From assembly GCA_011032825.1 (NCBI GenBank), contig JAADJZ010000013.1, positions 1 to 64,000 of the forward strand: a stretch of 64,000 bases of DNA, given 5' to 3'. This stretch comes from Massariosphaeria phaeospora (taxonomy: Eukaryota; Ascomycota; Dothideomycetes; Pleosporales). Positions 19,525 through 29,084 of this stretch are shown one piece after another (the first letter of the stretch is position 1; each line of letters opens with the position of its first letter). The notes beneath the pieces are model-generated. The model did not search any database. It saw only the letters and a list, made by a program, of their open reading frames with translations, and had not been told where the DNA came from. The translations under genes were made by a program, and so were the position numbers.

Positions 19525-19978
19525 TACGAGATATTCTGCTCGCGATCAATATCAGTGCTCTTCTTATGCTTTCCTATCTGCGGTAGCGCATGCGGTCGAT
19601 TCGGATGGGCTTTGGCGTTCGGCACCCCATTTTATCGACGGCAATGTCGGGTACCTTCCTTGTAGGAGAAAGGTTCAGACTCGTAGGAGCGGCTGGGCAA
19701 TCAAGAGAAGTCCAGTGGAAGGGTGCTGTTGACGACAGACTATGCTCATCGCGAAGGTTGAACACACTACGGGCAACGCCTATGCGAAACTCGTTGCGCA
19801 CGTACCTAGAGCTATCGGGTAGTTGTTGTGTAGGTTTGAGGTTCGCTGCAGGTACACGTAGTTCGTTATTATGCACAAGATCTCCCGAATTCGAAGTTTT
19901 AGAATAGGCTTAGCTAACTAGCTTATTAAGACAGTACTAAGATAGTAGCTAACTATTTGTAAATTCTAATATACAATC
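19525..19978. other. Intergenic, no gene seen
   Basis: 3' flank of the SGNH gene up to the TA target of the pogo-like transposon; the last 70 bp are AT-rich. Confidence 0.5.
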
Positions 19979-19980
19979 TA

Positions 19981-20035
19981 ACGTAAACGATCACCGAGTG
20001 GCCGATATCACCGAGTGGCCGGAAATCTCTTGGCA
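19981..20035 (+). repeat. Left 55-bp terminal inverted repeat
   Basis: Perfect inverted match to 23929-23983, with an internal direct duplication of ATCACCGAGTGGCCG. Confidence 0.95.
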
Positions 20036-21451
20036 CAACCAACTCATCTTAAAGAACATCAAATTAATCGCTATCGAACAAGGAACCTGCGTACGTCGTG
20101 CTAGCTCCAGATTCAGAAGCTTCTTCTGTATCCTTTTGGCAGGTTCGGGCATTGTGCCCTGTATCACCACAGTTTCTACAGCGCCGTAGAGCTGGTTGTG
20201 CCCTTTCTTGACTCTCTCTACCACGCGCTTTCTTTGATAGCTGAGGCGCTGTAGACGCTTTAGCAGCTACCTGCGCTGATCCGTTACTGTACTCTATCGT
20301 ACCACCTGTCTGAATTCGCTTCCGTTTGCGCGATTTCCGCTTAGTTATCTCTGCTAATTGATCTTTAAGCTCCTTAATACGGTGGTCCTTGAGCGCGTTC
20401 TGATGCAGCATTAATTCAGCTCCTTTTACAAGCTGGGAGAAGCCACTCTGCGCTGAAGTAGGCGATCTAGTAATAGAATCGCGTACTAGCTTTGATTGCG
20501 ATCCAAATTCAAGCGTATTGCTTGGAGTCTTTGACTGCCACGGCGTCTCTGGTGCGGGGGGTGGTGGCGGGGTACACAGCCGTACTTCAAGACGATCAAG
20601 GACCACCTGCGCGTTGATAGGGACTAGCCCTGAAGCCTCAAAGGCCTTCTTGCAGTTCTTTGTTGTAAACACCTCAAAAAACGCGTCTCTAAAGGCTGGC
20701 AGGAAGCTTTCTTTGTTGATATAGAAGACGCGCCGGCGCGCCAAGTCCCGAACGCGTTGAGAGTACTTCAACTTCAGCGGCGAGAAGCAGACCACATCCA
20801 GCGGCTGGAGGATATGGGATGAATGAGCTAGCATGCAGAGCGTAAGGATCTTGTTCTCAAGGCAATAGTCCTTGAAATCCTGAGATCGGTGGCTCTCATG
20901 GCCGTCCAGAATAAGCAGCCGATACCTCCCTACCTGACGCGCCTTTGTATGCGCGTCAAAATGCTTCAACCACTCAAGACCAAGAGCGTTGTTTGTCCAG
21001 CCGTTCTCAGAGACTGAGAGCTTCTAATTGCTAGGTATAGAGTCCTCCTCGTACCATGCTGAGATGTGAACGCGCCCTTTGTAGATAATGAATGGCGGGA
21101 TCGCGTACCCTGCAGCGCAGATGCTCTGGATAACTGTTACCCACTCCCGATCACCTGGCTGGATAAGATTAGGTCGAGTACGTCTTTGAGAGCCTGTGAC
21201 GACTTTCATAGACCCAATCACGCCCATCTGGAAGCCAGTTTCGTCGAAGTTGTGCACGTCATCCTCGTGGATGCCGTACTGGGCTTTGGTATCCCCAACC
21301 AGCTTAAACCACGCGCCAATCACCTCAGGATCTTCCTGTTGTATCCTCTGCCGGTCTTTTGCTCGATTGAAGGCCATCTTAAGCTCGCCTGAACGCGTTA
21401 CAAATCTTGTAGCCCATTTCGTGCCCACTAGCTCTCCACCCCGCGCAGCTA

Positions 21452-21499
21452 CCGTGCCCGTGCACCCGGCGATCGGAGACGCGCGGCGATCGCAGAACA
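21452..21499 (+). repeat. Left terminal inverted repeat of nested element
   Basis: About 48 bp, inverted match with two mismatches to 23556-23603. Confidence 0.9.
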
Positions 21500-21549
21500 C
21501 CAAAACACCAGACACCATCCCAACTTCAACGCGTCGCAACTCCACCAAT

Positions 21550-23450
21550 ATGGAACCAATTGACGCTGCTCTTGCAGCAATCGAATCGCTTAACGACGGA
21601 GAACATTTTACGTACACCAAAATTGCTGATCAGTTCAATGTTAGCAGAGTTACACAGGCGCGAAGACACCAAGGTCGTCAAGGGTCCCAAACTGATTAGA
21701 AACACTCCCAACAAAAGCTTAACCCATAACAGGAAGCTGCACTCGTACAGTACATTAAGAACTTTACAAGAAAGGCGCTGCCTTCTACAAGAGAGATGAT
21801 ACAAAATTTTGCGTCGCAGATTGCTGCTAAGCCTGTAAGCGAGGCCTGGGTACGACGCTTTGTCGGCCGACATGGTGATCATTTCGTCTGCAAATGGACC
21901 TCTAGGATGGACGCTGTACGCCACAAAGCTAATTCAAAACACAAGTATGAGCTATACTTTGATCTATTACATCAGAAGATGCAACAGTACGATATACAGC
22001 AGTGCCACAGCTACAATATAGACGAGAAGGGCTTCATGATTGGTGTAACAGGACGCTCAAAACGCGTCTTCAGTCGCCGGCAATGGGAGAAAAAGGAGGT
22101 GCGAGCGACGCTGCAGGATGGCTCACGTGAGTGGGTGACTGTCCTGGCAACTGTCTGTAGCGATGGAAGTGCTCTGTCGCCCGCCGTTATCTACCAGTTA
22201 GCGAACAGCTCATTGCAAGCTTCATAGGTAGCCGACGTTGAAGCGGGAAAGCACGACGTCTTTGTTACCTCATCTTCATCTGGTTGGACGAATAACGACG
22301 TTGGGTTAGCCTGGTTAGAGCAGGTTTTTGACCGCTGCACGAAGGAGAAAGCGCGGCGCGAGCGTGACTAGCGCTTCCTTATACTCGACGGCCATGGCAG
22401 TCACCTCACGATGGACTTTCTCGACTACTGTCAGGCTCACCGTATACTCCTTGCTGTGTTTCCGCCTCACAGTACTCATACGCTTCAGCCGCTCAACGTT
22501 GTTTGCTTTAAACCTCTCTCTAACTGCTACACTAAGGAGCTTACTCGCCACCTTTACAGGACCCAAGGGCTTATCCTAGTCAGAAAGGGAGACTTCTTCC
22601 TACTGTTCTGGAGAGCGTGGGTGTTCTCCTTTACAACCAGAACTGTCTTTAAGTCTTTTGAAGCTACTAGTATATGGCCTATGAACCGCGAAGCCATACT
22701 CAAACGCTTTGAGCCAGACCAACCCTAGGAACAGAATGAAAGTGAAGCAGCTCCCTCAGCCCTCAAGCTAAGCGACTGGCGTTAAATAGACCGTCTTGTA
22801 CGCTTTGTAGTGAGGGATACTGCTGCAGAGAAGTCAAAGTTGCTTTCTCAAACGCTACACCAACTGCAGGTGCAAAACGAGCTACTTTAGCACGAAAATA
22901 AGGGCCTAAGGGAGGCAGCAACTTTTAAACAGAAGCACAAGCAGCCTAGCAAAGCTCTCAACTTGCGCCGTAAGGGGAGCTACTATGGTGGTGCTACTTT
23001 CTAGTCGCCGCGCAAGATAAGAGAGGCACGTGCGCGTGAAGTTAAAAAGCAACAACAAAAGAAGGCTGAAATTGCGGCAAAAGCTAACCGGAAGGAGCTT
23101 CAAGCTGCTGCTAAGCTACTCCAAGAGCAGGAGAAGGAAGAACGACGTGTGGCGCGAGAGGAGCAGAAGGTAGTGCGCGAGAGGAGCAGAAGGTAGTGCG
23201 CGAGAGGGAGAGGGCTAGCAAGTTAGCTGCGCGCGCTGTTCGAATCGAAGCCTAAAACACCAAGAAACTATCTAAAACTACCCAAACAGGCAAGCGCAAA
23301 GCCTCACGTCCTCTCTTAAGCAATCCTAAGTCAAAACGGCCTAAGGGCGCTGCCGCAGCTGTCCTGGCGTCCATAGAAGCTGCACCAGCACCTCCACCTA
23401 AAGTCAACACCCGCGGCCGGAAGATTAATCTTCCGGCTAAATATAGATAG
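21550..23450 (+). pseudogene. Fot1-like transposase with several in-frame stops
   Basis: A single frame from the ATG at 21550 (MEPIDAALAAIESLNDGEHF) to about 23160. Landmarks: helix-turn-helix-like YTKIADQFNVSR; YNIDEKGFMIGVTGRSKRVF (first catalytic Asp); GWTNNDVGLAWLEQVFDR; LILDGHGSH (second Asp); HTLQPLNVVCFKPLS; then a Lys/Arg/Gln-rich tail. Stops interrupt it at several positions, mostly where Gln or Trp is expected. A 23-bp tandem duplication (23161-23183 and 23184-23206) shifts the frame of the tail, which then ends GRKINLPAKYR. It gives the best template for recognising the degraded copy at 8640-14230. Confidence 0.88.
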
Positions 23451-23928
23451 TACGAACTGTTGGCTATGCTATACAGAGTAGCTACACTAAGAAATCTCGT
23501 GATAATCGCTTTTGTTGCTGTTGCAATAACCTCATCTTTGTGGTGGTGAGCATGTTGTTTTGCGATCGCCGCGCGTCTCCGATCGCCGCGTGCACGGGCA
23601 CGGTACTAGTTTATCCCCCATATCTCCCACCTCAGACAGCCGGGGTGCAAATCCTCGCGAATCAAGGTCAAGGATATATCGAACAATCGTCTGCTCTTCA
23701 GTGGCAGTAAGCTTCTGGCTGTTTGGAGTACAATCGCGTCGTGCAGCGATTCCTTTGACGCGTCGACGGAGGGTTCGAGAAGGTACGTTAAAGGCGGCAG
23801 CAGCGGCGTCAGCGCTTTGAAACTGTTTAGATTGGAGGGCTTGTAGAGCGAGGGTAACTCTTCCTTCCTGTTAATTAGATTGCACGTTATTTGATTGAGG
23901 CATCGTGGATCAAAGGTAGAGTGGGTGT

Positions 23929-23983
23929 TGCCAAGAGATTTCCGGCCACTCGGTGATATCGGCCACTCGGTGATCGTTTACGT
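23929..23983 (-). repeat. Right 55-bp terminal inverted repeat
   Basis: Perfect inverted copy of 19981-20035. Confidence 0.95.
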
Positions 23984-24709
23984 TATACCTAAATTAGTAT
24001 GAGAAGATTCGACTGATTAATAGCGAGTAGTCTCAGCCTAATCTAGGCGCACAGTAAGATAACACTATAATGAAAATGATAGCTGCCTTAACCCTAAAGG
24101 ACTTACATTACACTTAAACAGGAGTAAGATAAAACTGTAAACTAGAGCGCTCACCCGAAGGGAGCTGAGGCGATCACGTGACTAGGATCACGTGACACCT
24201 TAACTCTAGTACACTAGGACGTGAGTCCCACACTTTGCGCATCTAAATTAGTATGGTACAGCTATTGGAACTGCATGCAGCAACAGCGTTTCGAGCGATA
24301 AAGTATCTCTGCATGCAGCAGCTACGTTCAGAAGTAGCTATTCTTGTCCGAATCTATCTATTTCCTATTACCATAGTATTATAGACACAGCAGAACTTAG
24401 GTCGCGACGCCTTACATTAGCTGCCGCTGCGGCTAACACACAAAACGATACACGCATCTACGTCACGCTGAAGACTAAGGAGACTCGTCGCAATGAGCCC
24501 GCGAAAAGCTTTGATATGCCGCTCACAAAGAGCTGTGCGTCGTGATCCGTTTGCAGAACTTCCTAGCCGCCCACTGATGCCAACAAAGCAGATGGAACTC
24601 ATAGACAGGCTGCATTCGTCCCTACTGGCAAAAAAAAGAGGTGTACCTATAAATCAACTATGAGGGAACTTCCCAGTCTCTTATCTACTACTACTGGCAC
24701 TCGTTCGAC
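23984..24709. other. Intergenic between transposon and phosphotransferase gene
   Basis: No gene supported. Contains two CACGTG boxes at 24175 and 24189, and two related stretches reading CTAAATTAGTATG near 23990 and 24243 that suggest an old solo fragment. Confidence 0.45.
24173..24196. promoter_or_regulatory. Paired CACGTG (E-box) sites
   Basis: Two copies of GATCACGTGAC with 14 bp between the centres, about 515 bp upstream of the phosphotransferase ATG. CACGTG is the core site for bHLH factors; use here is inference. Confidence 0.35.
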
Positions 24710-25942
24710 ATGGCGACAACAAATGAGGTTGATCTGCTCGCGCAAAATTTCTCCAACATGGCGACTACTTCTGATCGACGCATCAGGCCTGAAGACCTTA
24801 TTCCTGGTCTTGTATTCAGTCCCGAACAATCGGCACTAAGTGCGGAAGACAAGAAAAAGCTAGAACAAGCACATGATAGTTTCAACGCCCATGGTGACCT
24901 CGTCTTATGCCGGGCCTGTGGCTGGTCCAAATACGATGAAGAAAAGACGTCATATTTGCCACGCATTCGGATCCAACACTCGCGGCAGGACGGCGGGTTA
25001 TGGGCTCTAGGCAACGACTACATGCTTTGGGATCAGCGGGGAAACACGAGCAACGATTACGCAGTCTGGAAGTTGTTCCGGGAAAATGGGATCAAAGACG
25101 TACCTCTAGTCGAGGAGATGCACCAGTTCAGCAAACCCGAAGACCAGTTTCAGTTCACAGTCATGTCTAAAGCCAAGGGGGTGACATTGGAAAGCGCATG
25201 GCCTGGACTGTCCCAAAAAGAAAAGCAAGGCTATGCTCAACAGGTCACTGCCGCTCTTCGAGCAATGCGCCAGTTCACAGCACCATTTCCTCAGCGCGTT
25301 GGCGGGGGTGCTCTATATGACGGTATATTAACTCAATGCGACAAAGGAAACAACTGCAAGAAAATCGAAAGAACAAAGGAAGAGTGGTTGAATAACATGG
25401 CCGCGGAGCTTCGAGATGGCCTCGATCGCCGTATGGACGAGCCAGACGAAGCCGCCGTCGAGGCCCAGCTACAGCAGCTCAAGGACAACTTTCCAGACGG
25501 GGCACCGTATGTCCTTACACACTGCGACCTCAGCTTCAGCAACATCATCATCAACAATGGCAAGATCGAAGCAATCATCGACTGGGAACACGCTGGGTAC
25601 TACCCCTGGTGGGTCGAGCGCTGGTCATCACAGGAGCGAGGGAACATGAGGAACGCGGGGGAATTCTGGGATCTTGTTTGGGCGGAGCTAGACCCGGAGC
25701 TTGACCGCATCCAGTTCCATGACCAAATCTCCAAACATGTCAACGCCGTGGAATCCGTCTGGCCGAACGCCGAGATTTCACACACCCAGGACCATGATAT
25801 ATGGCTACGCCCAGCATTTTGCAACTGCAGGCCTTTTGGAGGATTGATCCAGCGTCGGTTCTGGGGTGCTGAGATGAAGCACGAAATCGGTTGGAAGAAA
25901 GGTAAGAATTGGTTGCGGAAGGGGTACAACATACCCGGCTAA
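24710..25942 (+). CDS. APH-like phosphotransferase family protein
   Basis: Intronless, 410 residues from the ATG at 24710. The kinase-like fold is marked by the catalytic loop THCDLSFSNIIINNG (H-x-D-x4-N, about residues 267-281) and the metal-binding segment IEAIIDWEHAGYYPWWVERW. The N-lobe includes a YMLWDQRGN...DYAVWKLFRENG segment. Fungal genomes hold many such members of the aminoglycoside-phosphotransferase/choline-kinase superfamily; most have unknown substrates. No signal peptide or membrane segment. It ends only 16 bp from the tail of the convergent small gene at 25959. Confidence 0.85.
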   Translation: MATTNEVDLLAQNFSNMATTSDRRIRPEDLIPGLVFSPEQSALSAEDKKKLEQAHDSFNAHGDLVLCRACGWSKYDEEKTSYLPRIRIQHSRQDGGLWALGNDYMLWDQRGNTSNDYAVWKLFRENGIKDVPLVEEMHQFSKPEDQFQFTVMSKAKGVTLESAWPGLSQKEKQGYAQQVTAALRAMRQFTAPFPQRVGGGALYDGILTQCDKGNNCKKIERTKEEWLNNMAAELRDGLDRRMDEPDEAAVEAQLQQLKDNFPDGAPYVLTHCDLSFSNIIINNGKIEAIIDWEHAGYYPWWVERWSSQERGNMRNAGEFWDLVWAELDPELDRIQFHDQISKHVNAVESVWPNAEISHTQDHDIWLRPAFCNCRPFGGLIQRRFWGAEMKHEIGWKKGKNWLRKGYNIPG

Positions 25943-25958
25943 GGCCGAGGTAGAACGG

Positions 25959-26535
25959 CTAGTCACGATTAGTATATTTTTTTCCTACTGTTATGTCGGA
26001 GGTGGGGATGTAATTACCAGTTGTCTTCTCGTCCGGATATGAGTCTAATAAGTTGTGGCTAGCCTCGAGGAATCTAGTGATCTTGTCGCGCTGCGGCTCC
26101 GTTTCCCCATCATCGTCTATAGTTGATCGGATTTCCTTGTTGCCGTCCTTGATGATGATAGCGCCCCTAACGCGCGTCTTCTTTAGGTTGGGCACCGTCA
26201 CCCCGTCTTGGCGCACCGTCACCCCCTTGTCGTCTACCGTGAACCCAACGCGAACCGTGACCAGATCACCATCTCGTAGACGTTGTACGGCTTCTTCGAG
26301 CCAATCTGCAGGAAGCCTGGAGCAGCAGGATAACTCGTTCGCGCGAGCCAAACGAGAATATGCGATAGTTTGTGGTGTGTTGGCTGGCAGAAGTCGGACT
26401 TGCTTCGTCGTCCTGGTGGGCAAGAGTCGGCGTTGTCTGAGCATAGCATCTACCGCAGGTTTTGCTATATGTGAGATTCCGGGCATCGCAGAACCAGCAA
26501 GTGAGCCGGTCCGCGGAAGGTGTAACGTTCTCCAT
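25959..26535 (-). CDS. Small RanBP2-type zinc-finger protein (splicing uncertain)
   Basis: An ATG at 26535 opens MENVTPSADRLTCWFCDARN; the cysteines fit C-x2-C-x3-N-x6-C-x2-C (CWFCDARNLTYSKTCGRC), the RanBP2 zinc-finger spacing. This frame closes at 26266. A second frame continues to 25959 with WLEEAVQRLRDGDLVTVRVG, a Val/Asp-rich beta-like stretch and KITRFLEASHNLLDSYP. An intron of about 96 bp with a weak GTCCGA donor and a CTGCAG acceptor would join them in frame; a frameshift is the alternative. Function unknown. Convergent with the phosphotransferase gene. Confidence 0.45.
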
Positions 26536-26755
26536 CGTCTTTGCTGGTGATTGGAATCTCCGAAAGTGGCAGTATGAATCTGGCAAAACAGACGTCGAAC
26601 CTACCCTTTATCAACATCGATGATGGATTGTGTCTAAGACACCTTCAAACAGTTTGTGGATCACAGTTTGTAGATCACAGTTTGTGGATCTGAGACCCAC
26701 GTTACTCTGACAAGCCGTGAACGTCTCTGAATCGTTTAGACACTGTCCACCAGCC

Positions 26756-27143
26756 TCAAGCAGCACGGACGTCGAACTTGAAATGCGCAAATACAAGTCC
26801 TATACGCTTATCGAGCCTTTGTCTTGGAGAAACAACACAGGCGTTCAATTGCAACGAGCCAGCCGCCTCCGCGTCTTCTGCTGAGCTGTATCGGCCAAGC
26901 CAGCGATAGCTCTTTTCGAGCTTCCCATCGCATCCAAGGGCACCATATCGACCAGCGTGGGCAATAAGTGTCGAGGTCCCGGCAAGCGGCTTCAATTGAG
27001 GTGTTGGGGATGAATGAAGGGCCCCCGGTTGGTCGGTCCAGCGCCGCGAGTAAGGGTGAATCGAGGTGCTTGTATTGCCAGCTTGCGCTTTCGCCGAGTA
27101 GATGCTTGCGAAGCCGTAGCCAGAAAAAATCAGTAGATGCCAT
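26756..27143 (-). pseudogene. Possible frameshifted small gene
   Basis: The frame from the ATG at 27143 (MASTDFFWLRLRKHLLGESA) looks coding to about 26970 (IEAACRDLDT), after which a different frame looks coding to 26756 (AHAGRYGALGCDGKLEKSYR, then RIGLVFAHFKFD). The overlap near 26970 lets a one-base shift join them. I recognise no family. It could be two coincidental frames. Confidence 0.3.
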
Positions 27144-27342
27144 CGTATTAATTCGTCTCGAGTCCGCGCTGTCTAGATCCTATAATAGAGTGTAGTGTAA
27201 GAAGAACAAATACATGCACGCGAACGAGCGAGACCCACATTTCCGAATAATGTACTGTATTCTTACCCGCCATTAATAACCTTCTACCATCCTAGTACCC
27301 AAACGCCGAAATCTAGGAAGTCCGTTCAAACACTCCGCAATG
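27144..27342. other. Short intergenic region
   Basis: Upstream of the possible frameshifted gene and downstream of the hydrolase gene; AT-rich, no gene seen. Confidence 0.4.
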
Positions 27343-29084
27343 CTATGCCTCCCTGGCGCGCTCTCTCCGCCTCACATCTTTCATCTCCTCCAACATGACG
27401 CTATTGAACTGTTCCCAGCCATCCAGATAGACATGATGTCCCGCCTTGCCGATGATGATGACTTTGGCCTCGCCCTGGTCTCTGCGGCGCTCCTCGGGGC
27501 TCGCCTGGGCTAGTATGCGCGCACGCTCTTGCTTGATCTTTTCCTGCGCGGCGAAGCCGCCCGCAACGTCCATCCAGTCGTGTTCGCCGTACATGAGGAC
27601 AACGGGAACGCCATTTTCACGCTGCCTTTCGTGGGAGGTGGCCGAGGTGGGCGCCGAGACGGCGGGAGGCGAGGGTGTTTTGGACCGAGTCTTGTCGCAT
27701 TTGCCTGGCCGCTGGTCGCCGTCGACAGATGCAGCTTGATCTTCGTGAGCTTCGATCCATTGTCGTCCTACGCCTTGGATTCTTCGGATAAGAGGGCTGC
27801 GGGCGAATGCGCCGGGTGCGAGCAGGAACGCTAGGGCGTACTCTGAGCTCCCGCGCTGGCGGAAGAGCGAGTAGCTGTAATCGTGCAATGCCTGTGCCTC
27901 CTCTTCTGGTAGATGCGAAAAGCGTCGCGACGTCCAACCAGATACCAGACGAGGCCCGAGCGGACCACTCCAGCGGACAAGCGAGAAGGGCGACACCATG
28001 TTGGCTTCCCACAGAAACGTTAGCCAGCCTGGCAATCGCCGCCGCGGAGGGTCTTTCTTTGTTGCCGCTTCGTCGGCCTTGCTGCGCTGGTTGAGAAAGT
28101 TATTGTTGTCTCCGCGCGCAGGTTTCACGTTATCGGCTGCTTGCGCAGCGTCCATGGTGAGCTCTTCTGCTATGCTGGCATCGGGCTGGCTCGGCATTTC
28201 ATCGTTCACAGCGTGCGGGTCTTCGGGGATGCCGACTGGAGAGGCCAGAATCAGCTTGTTGAGCCGTCCGGGATACTTGAGGGCGTACGCCGTTGCAAGA
28301 TAGCCACCAAGACTGTGGCCGAGCAGAGTGAAGCGCTCGAGCCCGCGCTTGATGCGCCATTCCTCCAGGGCATCAATAAACCAGTCCTCGGCTTCTGCGA
28401 TCTTGCCCTCTTTGTCCTTGGCGTGAATGCGGAAGGCCGGCCTGCTGCTCCTGCCCATGCCCAGCAAGTCGAGCGCGTAAACTTTCCAGCCGTTGGCCCG
28501 CGACAAAGCCTCAAAGTTGCGGTAGAAGAAGCCCAGGCCGGCGCCGTAGCCGTGCAGCATGACCAGATTGTCCTCGACCTCTTCGCCCATGCGCTCGACC
28601 GAGAACTCGTTGAGAGCGCGGCCGCGGCCGCCCAGCTCGACCATCTCCGAGTTCCATCGGCGCGGGCCGTAGGGGTCGGTCAGGCGCGTGGTCTCGGTGT
28701 GCTCTTCGGCGTGCTTGGGCGGCGCGGTCAGGTCGGCCGTGGACGGCGTCGTCGAGGCGGGCGCGGAGCCGGACTGCGTCTGCGTGGGCGGTTTCTGCAG
28801 GTAGGGGATGAAGGACAGCACGCGGTGCTCGGTCGCCATTGGCGAGGTGCCCGCCCACTGTCGCCACCAGTCAGCCTCTGCGCCTGCGCGCCGTCGGCCG
28901 GCGCAACTCAACAACGTACCCATTGCGTGAAGCCGTCCTTTGCGCTCAGCGGAAACCACTGCGCGAGCCGGCCTGGCTGTTGCCCATCGCCCTGCTCTTT
29001 CGCCCGCTGCGACGCCAGGATACTCCGCTGCGTGCGGCTCCGTAGCTCGTCTGCGGCGTCGCCCGAGGCCGCTTCCGTCGCCAT
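27343..29084 (-). CDS. Alpha/beta hydrolase, CLD1/ABHD5-like
   Basis: Two exons, 29084..28920 and 28875..27343, phase 0, across a 44-bp intron (TGG|GTACGT...AG); about 565 residues. Motifs: HGYGAG (oxyanion loop), GHSLGG (nucleophile near residue 243), GEHDWMD (acid), and KAGHHVYLDGWEQF, which contains both the catalytic His and the H-x4-D acyltransferase-type motif typical of ABHD4/5 and yeast Cld1/Ict1. Cld1 removes acyl chains from cardiolipin in mitochondria, and ABHD5-type proteins act in lipid-droplet lipolysis; which role applies cannot be told. The frame upstream of 29084 stays open without ATG for about 60 codons and is Arg/Ser-rich, so an upstream presequence exon is possible. An ORF starting at 29172 in the other frame is excluded because its N-terminus is low-complexity. 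Confidence 0.85.

Larger units (their letters stand above)
21452..23603 (+). mobile_element. Nested Fot1-like DNA transposon
   Basis: 2,152 bp with inverted ends of about 48 bp (21452-21499 and 23556-23603) beginning CCGTGCCCGTGCAC and differing at two positions. The ends contain a duplicated GCGGCGATCG-like motif. The TA target is duplicated at 21450-21451 and 23604-23605. It sits inside the transposase gene of the 19981-23983 element in opposite orientation and carries its own plus-strand transposase. Confidence 0.93.
20064..23903 (-). pseudogene. pogo/Fot1-like transposase, interrupted, with C-terminal zinc knuckle
   Basis: Coding pieces 23903..23606 and 21449..20064 are in one frame if the nested element and one TA are removed. 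The N-terminus (MPQSNN...) has a helix-turn-helix-like stretch (AFNVPSRTLRRRVKG). The DDE region shows NFDETGFQMGV, LLILDGHESH and HILQPLDVVCFSPLK. A basic region then leads to a CCHC knuckle CRNCGDTGHNARTC close to the C-terminus. Breaks seen: the nested insertion; a TAA at codon 11; and a TAG at about 21024-21026 (SIPSN*KLSVSENGWTNN), where a Trp (TGG) is the likely original. Otherwise the frame is open for more than 500 codons. Family role: cut-and-paste transposition into TA. Confidence 0.88.
19981..23983 (-). mobile_element. pogo/Fot1-like DNA transposon (host of a nested element)
   Basis: Bounded by 55-bp perfect inverted repeats, 19981-20035 and 23929-23983, starting ACGTAAACGATCACCGAG. 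Each end carries two direct copies of ATCACCGAGTGGCCG. The TA target is duplicated at 19979-19980 and 23984-23985. Without the nested element the transposon is about 1.85 kb, a normal size for the family. It encodes one minus-strand transposase, now interrupted. Perfect ends imply recent arrival. Confidence 0.93.

Noticed and set aside
23761..23785. A GGTTCGA motif suggesting a tRNA B box
   Set aside because: No A box or cloverleaf around it; it lies in the transposase coding sequence.
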